Shown piece by piece: positions 34,316-43,610 of a stretch of 64,000 bases of DNA. Source of the DNA: UBA822 sp965249775 (lineage in GTDB: Bacteria; Gemmatimonadota; Gemmatimonadetes; Longimicrobiales; Gaopeijiaceae). The translations under genes were made by a program, and so were the position numbers. Under the pieces are notes generated by a model. It was given only the letters and a program-made list of their open reading frames with translations, was not told where the DNA came from and did no database searches. Numbering within the stretch: the stretch's first letter is position 1; the number at the start of each line of letters is the position of its first letter. The stretch lies in assembly GCA_965249775.1 (NCBI GenBank), contig OZ252253.1:1302001-1366000 (forward strand), read 5' to 3'.

Positions 34316-35335
34316 CTAACCTGGTGCGGAGTTGTCACTCAACTGCCGCACGATGTTCTTGCCGATTTCGAGAAGCGTCTCCACCCCGTGCACGTCGTGC
34401 GGCAAGAGGTGTACGTAGACCCGCTGAAGCCCCTTGAACGTCCGGTCGATCTCATCTTTGTACTGGTCTTCCTGGAGCCGTCGCTCCCGAAGAAAATCGC
34501 CCTCCGCCTCACGCGGCAACAGGCGGTTCACGATCATCCCCGCCACCGGCACGTCGAACTTGGCGAGTAGGTCGAGCGTCTTCTTGGTCTCGAGAATCGG
34601 CAACTTTTCCGCGGTGAGCACGAGGACAAACGCCGTCAGCGTCTCATCGGTCAGGAGCTCACGGGCCCGATGGAATTTCCGGCGCCGGGTCAGCAGAATG
34701 TCTCGGATCTGAACGTCTCGGCTGGAGTCCGGCTCCTCGTGGGATCCGCCGATCATCCCGAACTCGTCTTCCCTCGAATGCTGCTTGCCGAACACGTGGA
34801 GAAGTTCGCCCAGTTTCCGTGACCGGTCCCGATATCCGAGCATTCCGTCGCTCCAGGCCGCCATCAGTTCCGGGAGCGCGAGAAGGCGGATGGTGTGGCC
34901 CGACGGGGCGGTATCGAATATCAGCAGATCGAAGCGGCTCCTCGCGTCGGCCATCAGATCGGCCATGCGCTCGAGCAGCGCCGCTTCCATCGTGCCGGGA
35001 GAGTGGCGGGCAAGCTCGAGTTGCCGGTCGATCTCGCCGTACATCTTGGGGGCCACCAGCGACTTCATGCTCATTTTGACCGAAGCGATGTGGCGATCGG
35101 CTTCGGCCTCCGGGTCGATCTCCAGACCCGTGAGGTTCGGTCCGAGAGGGGTTTCCTGGTTTCCGATCCGAATATCGAAAACGTCGCCGAGAGAGTGGGC
35201 CGGGTCCGTTGAGACGATCAGGGTCGTACGACCCGCGTCGGCCGCCATCAGTGCGAGCGCACCGGCGGTAGTGGTCTTTCCGACACCGCCCTTCCCGCCC
35301 ACGAAGACGATGCGTCGGTCGAAGAGCCGGTGCAC
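34316..35335 (-). CDS. ArsA/Get3-family ATPase, 339 aa
   Basis: A deviant-Walker-A P-loop ATPase (GGKGGVGKTTTAGALAL at about residues 13-29), switch I Asp region (VSTDPAHSLGDVFD), and switch II FDTAPSGHTIRLL. Length fits a single-ATPase subunit that works as a dimer, as Get3 does. The arsenite-binding cysteines of plasmid ArsA are not evident, so arsenic pumping is unlikely. Its close partners, the cory-CC-star protein and CstA, form a recurring cluster, suggesting an insertion, assembly or regulatory role for the carbon-starvation transporter. That role is inference. Confidence 0.9.
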   Translation of the reverse strand: MHRLFDRRIVFVGGKGGVGKTTTAGALALMAADAGRTTLIVSTDPAHSLGDVFDIRIGNQETPLGPNLTGLEIDPEAEADRHIASVKMSMKSLVAPKMYGEIDRQLELARHSPGTMEAALLERMADLMADARSRFDLLIFDTAPSGHTIRLLALPELMAAWSDGMLGYRDRSRKLGELLHVFGKQHSREDEFGMIGGSHEEPDSSRDVQIRDILLTRRRKFHRARELLTDETLTAFVLVLTAEKLPILETKKTLDLLAKFDVPVAGMIVNRLLPREAEGDFLRERRLQEDQYKDEIDRTFKGLQRVYVHLLPHDVHGVETLLEIGKNIVRQLSDNSAPG

Positions 35336-35403
35336 TGCCCCTCAACAACCCTTGGGAGAGCCCCTGGCAATTTTCGTTGCTGGCACCCAAACCGGTGCAG
35401 GCG

Positions 35404-35676
35404 CTAGCAACATCGGAACTCATCGAGGGGCGAATGCTCCATACCCATGCGCTGATGCCACTCGTGGAACCGCTCCATCAAGACTGGCTGAAGTTCCAGC
35501 GTGTAGTACGTGGCGGGGTTCGGGACCCCCATCATCTCCGAGAAGATGAGCAGCATGAAGAGATCATCCTGCTCGCGCTTCGCACGCGCTACGACACCCC
35601 GGTAGGGCGCGTTGTAGAACTCGGAGGCCAGGTACGCCCACCCGTCGAGCTTCTTCTTGATGTCAGGCCACTTCAT
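35404..35676 (-). CDS. cory-CC-star protein, 90 aa
   Basis: A small protein ending in two cysteines directly before the stop codon (DEFRCC-stop, TGT TGC TAG), the trait that names this NCBI family. The body is helical with aromatic and Tyr/Phe-rich patches (LDGWAYLASEFYNAPYRG, NPATYYTLELQPVLMERFHEW). It lies 6 nt after the CstA gene and 68 nt before the ArsA-family ATPase. Function unknown in the family; the C-terminal CC could bind metal, a thiol partner or the ATPase. Confidence 0.88.
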   Translation of the reverse strand: MKWPDIKKKLDGWAYLASEFYNAPYRGVVARAKREQDDLFMLLIFSEMMGVPNPATYYTLELQPVLMERFHEWHQRMGMEHSPLDEFRCC

Positions 35677-35682
35677 GCTCGT

Positions 35683-37377
35683 TCAGACGTTGATTCCAGT
35701 TCGGCTGGCCTCGGCCGCAGCCTTCTTCTCGCGCGAAAAGGCGGACTGAGACTCGAGGAGAACGAAGAGCGCCATGATGATGACAACCACATCCACCGCC
35801 ACCAAGAAATACTGGCCGGTCGTGAACAGATCCCACAGCTGATAGATCGCCGCAGCCAGAGACATCAACGTGACGAACAACATGGGCGCGAGTGTGAAGA
35901 TGTATCGGCGCCCCAGTTTGACCAGCATGACGCTGATCACAAGCAACGTCAGCCCCGCCAGCAACTGGTTCGTGGTGCCGAAAAGAGGCCAGATGATCAT
36001 GCCGCCCTGGCCGTCCGCACCACCCGCTCCGAACGCCAGTGCGAGGCACGCGGCCACAGCCGCGAACGTCGCTATGTACCCGTTCTGCAACACTGGAATG
36101 TTGTAGATGGTCCCCCACTCCTGGACGATGTATCGCTGGAGGCGCACTCCCGCATCCATGGTGGTTCCGGCGAAAAGAACGGCCATGACGGCGAGGAGCG
36201 TGGCTGCGAACTCCTGGGGCAGGGGCGTTCCGTTCGCGATGATCGTCGACCCGCCAGCGACGAACGTGGGGATGCCGAGCGAGCCGGGGAACTCCGTGTA
36301 CGTCGCCTGCCACTCGCCGAGGGTCGCGAATCCGGCGGAGACGGCGAGGATGGTCACCAGCGCGAGCATCCCCTCACCCGACGAGCCCAGATAGCCCACG
36401 AAGCGCGCGTCCGTCTCCTTGTTCAACTGCTTGGACGTCGTCCCGGACGCCACCAGGCCGTGGAACCCCGAGAGAGCCCCGCATGCGATCGTCACGAAGA
36501 GTAAAGGAAACAAGGGAGGCGTCCCCTCGGGAACGGCCGTGTTGTAAATCGGGGCGACGATCGTGGGGTTCGCGGCGAAGACGGCCCCGAACAACAGGGC
36601 CAGCCCGATGATGAGCTGAATGCCGTTGATGTAGTCTCTCGGCTGAAGCAGCAGCCAGACCGGGAGAAGTGACGCGATCGTGGCGTACAGGAACAAGATC
36701 AAGATCCACTGTGGAGCCGCCCCGAGACCCATGAAAGTCTCCGGCAACGAGACGGGAACCTGGTCTCCCACGTAGATCACGGCATAGAGGATGATGGTGC
36801 CTATGACGGTGGGCCACAGAATCGGGACCTTCACCCGATATATCAGCACGCCGATCGCCACGGCCACCACGATCGCGCTCCACGCCGGGATCACGCTGCT
36901 AGGTGTGTCCACGAAAGCGTTGGAGATGGCCACGGCAAACACGGCGTTGACCATCATCAACAGGAAGAAGATGACGAACATGAACAGCGTGCGTGCGCGG
37001 AGACTGACGACATCGCCCGTGAGCGATCCGACGGACCTTCCCTGGTTACGGACGCTCGCCCAAATCGCGCCGAAATCGTGCACGCCGGCGAAGAATATCG
37101 TGCCGCCGATCACCCAAATGAACGCGGGCAACCATCCCCAGATGACGGCGATGGCGGGTCCGATGATGGGCGCCGCACCCGCAACGGCCGTGAAGTGGTG
37201 TCCCCAGAGTACGACCCGATTCGTAGGAACGTAGTCCAGGTCATCCCGCATCGAGTGGGCTGGGGTCTCGAAGTTCGGATCGAGCCTATAGATCTTCTCG
37301 GCAATGAACTTCGAGTAGAAGAAATAGCCGGCGGCCACGAGGACGATGCCGATTACCGCAGGGATGATTGCGCTCAT
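35683..37377 (-). CDS. cstA: Carbon starvation protein A (pyruvate/peptide transporter), 564 aa
   Basis: A large polytopic membrane protein of the CstA family with about 15-16 helices. Family sequence is clear from the first helix (AGYFFYSKFIAEKIYRLDP), then VPTNRVVLWGHHFTAVAGAAPIIGPAIA, and GALSGFHGLVASGTTSKQLNKETDA. Members take up pyruvate or peptides during starvation. It leads the operon with the cory-CC-star, ArsA-family and DctQM genes. Length is shorter than E. coli CstA (about 700 aa) and normal for this shorter type. Confidence 0.95.
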   Translation of the reverse strand: MSAIIPAVIGIVLVAAGYFFYSKFIAEKIYRLDPNFETPAHSMRDDLDYVPTNRVVLWGHHFTAVAGAAPIIGPAIAVIWGWLPAFIWVIGGTIFFAGVHDFGAIWASVRNQGRSVGSLTGDVVSLRARTLFMFVIFFLLMMVNAVFAVAISNAFVDTPSSVIPAWSAIVVAVAIGVLIYRVKVPILWPTVIGTIILYAVIYVGDQVPVSLPETFMGLGAAPQWILILFLYATIASLLPVWLLLQPRDYINGIQLIIGLALLFGAVFAANPTIVAPIYNTAVPEGTPPLFPLLFVTIACGALSGFHGLVASGTTSKQLNKETDARFVGYLGSSGEGMLALVTILAVSAGFATLGEWQATYTEFPGSLGIPTFVAGGSTIIANGTPLPQEFAATLLAVMAVLFAGTTMDAGVRLQRYIVQEWGTIYNIPVLQNGYIATFAAVAACLALAFGAGGADGQGGMIIWPLFGTTNQLLAGLTLLVISVMLVKLGRRYIFTLAPMLFVTLMSLAAAIYQLWDLFTTGQYFLVAVDVVVIIMALFVLLESQSAFSREKKAAAEASRTGINV

Positions 37378-37496
37378 TATTCAGCCAGGCTTTGGGTGGA
37401 CTCAGACCGCGTGAATCAAACACACCATGTCTGCCGAGGGTTTCTAAGGCCCCCGCAGGCAACCGGGCGGCAATGTAGGGGAAAAAGTCGCTCCCG

Positions 37497-38417
37497 TCAG
37501 CCCTGCGTGTGAAGGAAGTCGGTGAAGCCGGCGTCGTAATCGGACAGGCCCTTCTGGCCGGTCATCTTCATACGCTCCTCCATGATCGGCTTCATGACGG
37601 TCCACACGGCCTTCTCATACGCGGAGGGCTCGGGCCGGATCGCATGGAAGTCCTTCGCCAGCTCCTCCCGCAGCATCGACTCATCCACGAGCTCGTGATA
37701 GCGGTCGAGCTCTCCATCGGCCAAGACCCGCAGGTTCCGGTGCATGCGTTCGGCCCGGGCGGACTGCACCAGGACGGGTTCGTCCGACGTGCTGAGCGCG
37801 AGGTAGGCGATGGCCTGGGCCTGAAGCTCCTTGTAATAGCCTTTTCTGTGGCAGAACTCGTGCGCGATGATGTGTGGCTCGAAGATGCCGGAGTCCCGGA
37901 AGATCGTGACGTCGCCGGAGAGGATGTCGCATGCACCCAGAGCGAAAGGAAAAAGGACCTTCGCGAGAGCTACGCTGCGCACTTCGTCGCTCGTCTCGAC
38001 GCGTTGGCCTGTGATGGAGGCGATGTAGGCCGTGAGGTGCTCGTTCACGACCTTGGCCATCTCTTCTCGAGAAAGCTCTAAGGGCTGGTAGTCCCTGTTC
38101 ATCACGGCGACCAGATCCTTGACATCTTCCTGGCGCGCCTCCTCGCTCATCGCCTCGAGATTCGACAGATCCTGCCCGAAAGTCTCGGTAAAGTCGATCG
38201 GGCGGGCCTCCTTACGGGCGAGCCAATCGCTCAGCGCGCTCCCTGCGTAGGCCCCCAGGGCGAGGGCTTGAACGATGCGACCGGGCACCGTCGCTCCCAA
38301 CAGCAACCGGGACGCCAAGGGAGCCAGCATGAACACGTCGGCCAGGGGGAGCGGCGAATACGTCGCCTGGTTGGGGATTTTTACGCTGTCTTCTGCGCCG
38401 TTTGTAGCCACACTCAC
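37497..38417 (-). CDS. Membrane-associated zinc-peptidase-like protein with HEFCH motif, 306 aa
   Basis: Two hydrophobic segments near the N-terminus (LPLADVFMLAPLASRLLLG, ALALGAYAGSALSDW) precede a helical domain. An HExxH site, IIAHEFCHRKGYYKELQAQAIAYLA, lies about residue 205. Its pattern (HEFxH followed by ExxAxxxAYL) recalls DUF3810-like predicted membrane peptidases. The catalytic set is therefore His, Glu, His plus a later Glu. Start taken as the GTG at 38417; the frame extends to 38570 but that part overlaps the divergent gene's leader and looks noncoding. Substrate unknown. Confidence 0.7.
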   Translation of the reverse strand: MSVATNGAEDSVKIPNQATYSPLPLADVFMLAPLASRLLLGATVPGRIVQALALGAYAGSALSDWLARKEARPIDFTETFGQDLSNLEAMSEEARQEDVKDLVAVMNRDYQPLELSREEMAKVVNEHLTAYIASITGQRVETSDEVRSVALAKVLFPFALGACDILSGDVTIFRDSGIFEPHIIAHEFCHRKGYYKELQAQAIAYLALSTSDEPVLVQSARAERMHRNLRVLADGELDRYHELVDESMLREELAKDFHAIRPEPSAYEKAVWTVMKPIMEERMKMTGQKGLSDYDAGFTDFLHTQG

Positions 38418-38569
38418 CTGCCCGTCTCGTTTTCGGTCATCACTTTGGAACCCTAGGTGCTCGGCGTTCCTACAGCTTGTCGTACCACGACCGGCGGCCG
38501 TAGGTCCCATGGAAGGCTGTTTAAAGATACACAGCGGGCCGTATTGTGGGGCGATACGCTGAGGGTACA

Positions 38570-39517
38570 ATGATTCGAAATGCCGTCGATCGCACCAATA
38601 TCGTTTTGAAAAATCGGGGTTTTCTGCCCGTTCTCCTCCCTCTGGCCGTGCTCCTCATTCCGGGCGTCGGCCTGGCTCAGGGTGTGGGCCCCGAAGTCTG
38701 GTTTCCGGACGCGAAATACTTCTCCCGGCCTACCGCTTCGGTCCGTGAGCCGACCTTCAGGCTCGGAGCGCTGTGGACCACAGTGTTCCGAGAGCGGAGC
38801 GACCCCGCCGAGCGTCCACCGTTCGACCTCGGTGGTGGCGGCGGGCTCGAGACCGACCTCCAGGGTGAGGCCGCGCTCGGGGGCAACGTGCGGATCTGGC
38901 ATCCGATCCAGTGGGCCGATGGCGGAGTGACGCTCGGAGTCGAGGCGGGGGTCTTCGGACGCTTCCGCCTGGAGGTCTCGAGCAACGACCTCGTGGCCTC
39001 TGACTGGATCGTGGCTCTGCCGATAGAGGCCGCGCGCGGACCCTGGTCCGGCCGTCTACGCCTCCAACACTGGAGCGCTCACGTGGGCGACGAGCTGATC
39101 GAAGCGGGAGTGGAACGCATCGACTTTACGACCGAGGACTTGGAGGCCCTGGTCGCATATCGCTCTGGCGACTTTCGGTTCTACGGAGGCGGGAGCCTGG
39201 TGGTCCGTTCGAGCCTCGAGAACGAGGCTCAGTTAGGCTCGGACTTCTCCGACGACGTGCTCATCCGGTTCGGTGCCGATGCCAGCGTACGTCCTTGGGC
39301 CCGGGACAACATCACGATAGACGGGGGCGTGGAGTGGCACAGCGGCGATCGGATGGAGTGGAATGGCCAGCTTTCCATCCGGCTAGGCCTCGCGGTGCGG
39401 GCCGGCACACGTCAGGTGCGATTGAGCGGCATCTACCACCAGGGGCCATCGCCCATGGGCCAATTCTTCCTCACCAACGAGCGGTATTGGGGAATCGAGT
39501 TGTTTCTTGAGCCGTGA
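38570..39517 (+). CDS. DUF1207-type outer-membrane beta-barrel-like protein, 315 aa
   Basis: A signal peptide (LLPLAVLLIPGVGLAQG) is followed by a beta-rich chain with alternating hydrophobic/aromatic strands (WSGRLRLQHWSAHVGDEL, FRFYGGGSLVVRSS, ARDNITIDGGVEWHSGD) and a C-terminal phenylalanine-containing strand (YWGIELFLEP), typical of outer-membrane barrels. It resembles DUF1207 proteins, whose role is unknown. The start at 38570 (MIRNAVD) has GAGGG upstream. The 152-nt region between it and the divergent 38417 gene must hold both promoters. Confidence 0.8.
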   Translation: MIRNAVDRTNIVLKNRGFLPVLLPLAVLLIPGVGLAQGVGPEVWFPDAKYFSRPTASVREPTFRLGALWTTVFRERSDPAERPPFDLGGGGGLETDLQGEAALGGNVRIWHPIQWADGGVTLGVEAGVFGRFRLEVSSNDLVASDWIVALPIEAARGPWSGRLRLQHWSAHVGDELIEAGVERIDFTTEDLEALVAYRSGDFRFYGGGSLVVRSSLENEAQLGSDFSDDVLIRFGADASVRPWARDNITIDGGVEWHSGDRMEWNGQLSIRLGLAVRAGTRQVRLSGIYHQGPSPMGQFFLTNERYWGIELFLEP

Positions 39518-39570
39518 GCAACGTAGGTTCGTCGTCGTGAAGTCGACCATCTCTGCCCTGGAGGCCGTCC

Positions 39571-40485
39571 ATGAGCTATTCGTTCCCTGATCTCCGGTCA
39601 CCTAACGGTGCCACTACCGGTGCCGCGCCACGTCCCCATGCCACCGCTGATGTGACGGGCCGGACGCTTCTCGCCGGGTTCATGGCTCTCATGCTTTTCC
39701 CCCTCTCACCGACGCTCGGCTCGGCGCAGCGGTTACCTGCCGACGGGTCGACCGCTACGGCTCGGCTTGAGGTCTCACCCCGTCACGGAGAGTGGGTCAT
39801 GTTCGACGCCGGCGAGGGGGACCGGGTGCAGGCGTGGGTGACCTATCCCGAGAGAAGCGATGCGGCCCCCGTCGTCGTGGTCATCCACGATATTCGCGCG
39901 ATGTCCGACTGGGCACGGGCCGTGGGCGACCAACTCGCCGCCGACGGGTTCATTGCGGTCGTGCCGGACCTCTTATCCGGCAAGGGCCGGGGCGGCGCCG
40001 GTACGGAGTCCATGGCTTCCAGTGATGTGGGACGCGCGATACGGGACCTCGACCCCGCCGAAGTCAACAGGCGCTTGAGAGCGGCCGCCGCATACGGCAC
40101 TTCCCTTCCCGCCGCCACGGACCGAGTCGGCGTCGTGGGGTTCTGCTGGGGAGGCTCCACGAGCTTCGGCTTCGCGGTGGACTACGCAGATCTTGATGCC
40201 GCTGTCGTTTACTACGGCACCTCCCCGCCCACGCAAACACTCTCGAGCATCCAGGCCCCTGTGCTCGGCCTCTACGGGGGATCGGACAACCGGGTGAACT
40301 CGACGATCCCAGCGGCCCAGACGGAGCTCGAGCGCCTCGGCAAGCGCTATGACGTGAACATCTATGACGGGGCTGGTCACGGCTTCCTGGGTCGCCAAAG
40401 CGGCCAGGATGGGGCCAACCAGACCGCCTCCAACCAGGCCTGGCCAGCCACGGTTTCGTTCTTCCGCGAGTTGCTGGAAGAGTAA
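39571..40485 (+). CDS. Secreted dienelactone hydrolase-family protein, 304 aa
   Basis: An N-terminal hydrophobic signal (GFMALMLFPLSPTLGSAQ) directs export. The alpha/beta-hydrolase domain has the DLH nucleophile Cys in VVGFCWGGSTSF, catalytic Asp in LYGGSDNRV and His in DGAGHGFLG, a Cys-Asp-His triad. DLH enzymes open lactones such as dienelactone; many secreted relatives hydrolyse other esters, so the substrate is open. GGAGG precedes the ATG. It lies 53 nt after the DUF1207 gene. Confidence 0.9.
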   Translation: MSYSFPDLRSPNGATTGAAPRPHATADVTGRTLLAGFMALMLFPLSPTLGSAQRLPADGSTATARLEVSPRHGEWVMFDAGEGDRVQAWVTYPERSDAAPVVVVIHDIRAMSDWARAVGDQLAADGFIAVVPDLLSGKGRGGAGTESMASSDVGRAIRDLDPAEVNRRLRAAAAYGTSLPAATDRVGVVGFCWGGSTSFGFAVDYADLDAAVVYYGTSPPTQTLSSIQAPVLGLYGGSDNRVNSTIPAAQTELERLGKRYDVNIYDGAGHGFLGRQSGQDGANQTASNQAWPATVSFFRELLEE

Positions 40486-40488
40486 TGA

Positions 40489-40529
40489 CTTCCGCCCCGG
40501 GGCGATCCGCTCGCCCCCGGGGCGGGAAG
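40489..40529 (+). terminator. Strong hairpin between the dienelactone hydrolase and rsmD genes
   Basis: A long GC-rich stem (CTTCCGCCCCGGGGCGA / TCGCCCCCGGGGCGGGAAG with one bulged G, 5-nt loop TCCGC) starts 4 nt after the TAA of the hydrolase gene. No U tract follows. It should halt or slow transcription before rsmD, or protect the 3' end. Confidence 0.55.
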
Positions 40530-40562
40530 CCCGTCACCGCAGCCTCTTAGCACCTCTTAGCA

Positions 40563-41108
40563 ATGCGCATCGTCGCTGGAAAGCACGCGGGCCGGCACCT
40601 GACCTCCCCGGCCAAGCGGATTCGGCCCACCGCAGAGAACGTTCGCGACCGTTGGCTCGGCCGTCTGAAGGACGACCTCGATGGTGCACGAGTCTTGGAT
40701 CTCTTCGCGGGCTCGGGAGCACTGGGGCTCGAGGCGCTTTCCCGAGGTGCGGCCTCGGCGGATTTCGTGGAAAACGGTGCCGAGTCGCTTCACTCGCTCA
40801 AGGCCAACGTCGCCGCGCTCCGGGAGAAACGCCGCACCCGTATCTTCAAGCGCGACGCCATCGTCTTCGCCGAGGCGCTGGATGCGGACAGCTACGACAT
40901 CGCGTTCGTTGACGCACCCTACGGATCGAAGAAGCTGGACCGCATCGTCGCCGCCTGGGAGGCTCGTCCCTTCACCCAGATCCTGGGCGTGGAGCACGCG
41001 CGGGACCACGCCCTCCCGAACGAGCGGCTCCGGGGCCGCACACGATTCAGTGGTGAGACGGGCGTGACGATCTTCCGGGCCTCGATCGTGGAGCAGCTGC
41101 GCAGATGA
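40563..41108 (+). CDS. rsmD: 16S rRNA (guanine966-N2)-methyltransferase, 181 aa
   Basis: Methylates G966 of 16S rRNA using SAM. The sequence begins MRIVAGKHAGRHL, with RIRPTAENVRDRWL-type early motif, motif I VLDLFAGSGALGLEALSRGA, and the catalytic D-A-P-Y (IAFVDAPYGSKKLDRI, the DPPY-equivalent). Length is normal. Its stop overlaps the next gene as ATGA. Confidence 0.95.
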   Translation: MRIVAGKHAGRHLTSPAKRIRPTAENVRDRWLGRLKDDLDGARVLDLFAGSGALGLEALSRGAASADFVENGAESLHSLKANVAALREKRRTRIFKRDAIVFAEALDADSYDIAFVDAPYGSKKLDRIVAAWEARPFTQILGVEHARDHALPNERLRGRTRFSGETGVTIFRASIVEQLRR

Positions 41109-41965
41109 CCAGAGTCGATCAGTTCGAGAGCGTATTCCGCGCAGCGGCACGTACCGTATTCGAGCCCGAGCCCGTCGAAGTCGACTCCGTTCTGGTCGTC
41201 AGTGATGGGGACGGGTCCGCCGCAGAAGAGTTCGCGGCGAGGGCCCGCTCATTCCTCGGCGTTCTCGACAAGCGCGAGAACCTTCGCTGGGGGACCGTGA
41301 CGGGGAGTGAGTTCCACACGGTTCCCGACCTTCTCGACCGAGTGGAAACGGAGCGCCCCGGCCTCATCTGTACGCATCGCCACCTCCATTCGGAGAGCTG
41401 GAGATGGCCGTACACCCTGGGCGAATATGTCGACGTTCTGACCCAGGCGACGACCACCCCCGTATTCGTGATTCCGCACCCCGAGCGTCCGGAGTTCCAG
41501 GAGCTGGCCGGACGCCGCCCGAAGTCGGTCATGGCGATGACCGATCACCTGACCGGAGACCACCGGCTTGTGAACTACGCAGCCCACGTCACAGAACCCG
41601 GTGGGCGACTCCTGCTCGGCCATGTCCAGGACGACGCCATCTTCGAGCACTACATGGAGGCCATCTCCAAGATCCCGACGATCGACTCGGAGGTGGCCCG
41701 TAGGGAAATCCAGGCCCGACTGCTGAAGGATCCGGAGGACTACATCGAGTCCTGCCGGGAGGGGCTGTCCCATAGCGCGCCAGAGCTCACCGTCGAGTCG
41801 ATGGTGACGTCGGGACACCACATTCGCGTCTACCGGCGTCTCATTGAGGAGCATGAGGTCGATCTGCTCGTGATGAACACGAAGGACGAGGATCAGCTCG
41901 CCATGCACGGGCTGGCGTACCCCCTGGCGATCGAGTTGCGCGCGATCCCGCTTCTGATGCTGTGA
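41105..41965 (+). CDS. Universal stress protein-like protein, 286 aa
   Basis: It looks like two USP-type alpha/beta modules in tandem. The second is clearer, with a nucleotide-fold end pattern (VDLLVMNTKDEDQLAMHG, PLAIELRAIPLLML) and a first strand (KSVMAMTDHLTGDHRLVNYAA). USP proteins are cytoplasmic stress-responsive, often ATP-binding regulators. The gene lies between rsmD (ATGA overlap) and a Na+/H+ antiporter-like gene (10 nt gap). USP domains often accompany transporters and may regulate them. Confidence 0.75.
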   Translation: MTRVDQFESVFRAAARTVFEPEPVEVDSVLVVSDGDGSAAEEFAARARSFLGVLDKRENLRWGTVTGSEFHTVPDLLDRVETERPGLICTHRHLHSESWRWPYTLGEYVDVLTQATTTPVFVIPHPERPEFQELAGRRPKSVMAMTDHLTGDHRLVNYAAHVTEPGGRLLLGHVQDDAIFEHYMEAISKIPTIDSEVARREIQARLLKDPEDYIESCREGLSHSAPELTVESMVTSGHHIRVYRRLIEEHEVDLLVMNTKDEDQLAMHGLAYPLAIELRAIPLLML

Positions 41966-41975
41966 GGCCGGCTCC

Positions 41976-43418
41976 GTGACGGCCGCTCATTCTGCGGCGC
42001 CTCTGTTGGCATCGGTCCTCCAGGAGGCCACTGAGGGGACGAGCCCGGAGGTCTCCTTGATGGTGACGCTCTTCTTCGCGACGCTCCTCACGGGCATGAT
42101 CCTGTGCTTGGCTTTCGAGGAGACGCTCCACGCGAAGAAATCTCTGATCGTCGGACTCTTCGCGGTGGTCGCATTACTCGCCGGAGCCGTGCTCCTTCCC
42201 CTTCCGTACGGACCCTACCTGATCGGCGAGCACGAGGTCGCGCTCCCGGTCTACATTCCAGCCATCGACTGGGGCGTCATCACGATCATCTTGGGTGCGA
42301 GCCTGTTCGTGGATGTCACGTCCCGGTCCGGGCTCTTCACCTGGATCGCAATCCGGCTCACCAAGGCCTCTCGAGGCGACCCGAGAGAGCTGCTCTGGTA
42401 CTACGGCCTGATGACCGTGGCGTTTTCGGCCGTGCTGAACAACGTGACGGCGATGATCATCGTAGGGTCGCTTTCGGCCGTCTCCTTGGCCAAGCTCGAG
42501 CGGTCTGACAAGTTGCTCGGGTTCCTCTTGATCGAAGGGCTCCTCACCAACGTGGGCGGGCTCCTTACGCTCATCAGCTCCGTGCCCAACATCATCGTCG
42601 GGACCGCGGCCGGTATCAGCTTCATCGCGTTTTTCATCAAGGCGGCTCCCTTCGTGCTCGTCGTCACCGTCGCCACGCTCCTCTTGGGCGCGCGGATCTT
42701 TGAGATTCGGGGGCTCGCCACCCCGGACGAGATCGAGGCGGCGGCCCACCTCGTCGACGGCTTCGACGAGCGAGACGGCATCGAGAGTCGAGGGTTCTTT
42801 TGGTTCGGCGCGGCGATGCTCATCCTCTTCATCGTCGCGATCGCGACGGCATCCGTGACTCCCTACATACGCGATCTCGGGATGGGCTTCATCGCCCTGG
42901 CGTTCGCCGCCATCATGTTGATCCGGTACAAACACGAGGTCGACGATTTCTACCGGACCATCGACTGGGATCTCCTGGCGTTCTTCGCCGCCCTCTTCGT
43001 GGTCATCTCCGTGATGGAGCACGCGCAGGTTCTCGCCCTCATCGGTCGCGGCGTCGAGGGTCTGATCGCCCTCGGTCCAAGGGCGGGAACGTCGGCGGTT
43101 CTTCTGTCCTCGGCGGGGTTCAGCTCGGTGACGGACAACATCCCCCTGGCGGCGATGCTGGCCAAGATAATCGCGGGTATCCCTATGCCGGGTGGCGGGA
43201 TACGCCCACCGGGAGATCCCCTCTGGTGGGCCGTGATCTTCGGGGCGAATCTGGGCGGCAACCTGACGCCGATCGGATCGGCGTCGACGCTGGTCGCGGT
43301 CACCATCATGCACAAGCACAAGGTGCCCCTCTCGTTCGTCGCCTTCGTGCGCAAAGCGTTTCCCTTCGCGGCCCTGCACCTGGCCCTCGCGGTAGGATAC
43401 GTGCTTATCGCGACGTAG
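41976..43418 (+). CDS. Ion-transporter superfamily (NhaD/ArsB-like) antiporter, 480 aa
   Basis: About 12 hydrophobic helices. Conserved inverted-repeat motifs of the IT superfamily are present: SAVLNNVTAMIIVGSLS in the first half and GFSSVTDNIPLAAMLAKII followed by GANLGGNLTPIGSAST in the second. These mark NhaD-type Na+/H+ antiporters and ArsB-like exporters; the NhaD assignment is more likely because of the DNIPLA/GGNLTPIG pair. GTG start at 41976. It is co-transcribed with the USP-like gene upstream. Confidence 0.88.
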   Translation: MTAAHSAAPLLASVLQEATEGTSPEVSLMVTLFFATLLTGMILCLAFEETLHAKKSLIVGLFAVVALLAGAVLLPLPYGPYLIGEHEVALPVYIPAIDWGVITIILGASLFVDVTSRSGLFTWIAIRLTKASRGDPRELLWYYGLMTVAFSAVLNNVTAMIIVGSLSAVSLAKLERSDKLLGFLLIEGLLTNVGGLLTLISSVPNIIVGTAAGISFIAFFIKAAPFVLVVTVATLLLGARIFEIRGLATPDEIEAAAHLVDGFDERDGIESRGFFWFGAAMLILFIVAIATASVTPYIRDLGMGFIALAFAAIMLIRYKHEVDDFYRTIDWDLLAFFAALFVVISVMEHAQVLALIGRGVEGLIALGPRAGTSAVLLSSAGFSSVTDNIPLAAMLAKIIAGIPMPGGGIRPPGDPLWWAVIFGANLGGNLTPIGSASTLVAVTIMHKHKVPLSFVAFVRKAFPFAALHLALAVGYVLIAT

Positions 43419-43610
43419 CGGCCGAATCCCCGTTCTTCAAAGCCTCCTCACTGCGCACGGCCCAGCACCAAACCCACAAAAGAAAAGGCTTATTACCAGG
43501 CCGACTCCTCACGTAGCTTTTAGGTGGGGGGAAATATCGAGCAGCTGAGAGGGCCCAGACCCGTGCGGGAGTCCATTCTGAGACATAAATGGCAGCAGTT
43601 GGGCCAATTG

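Noticed and set aside
34316..35335. Arsenic-resistance operon based on the ArsA-like ATPase, ArsM-like enzyme and ArsB-like transporter
   Set aside because: The three genes lie in different operons up to 12 kb apart; there is no arsR or arsC, the ATPase lacks clear arsenite cysteines, and the transporter fits NhaD better.
42174..43379. Minus-strand 401-codon frame opposite the NhaD/ArsB-like gene
   Set aside because: Charged low-complexity antisense frame with no recognisable domain.
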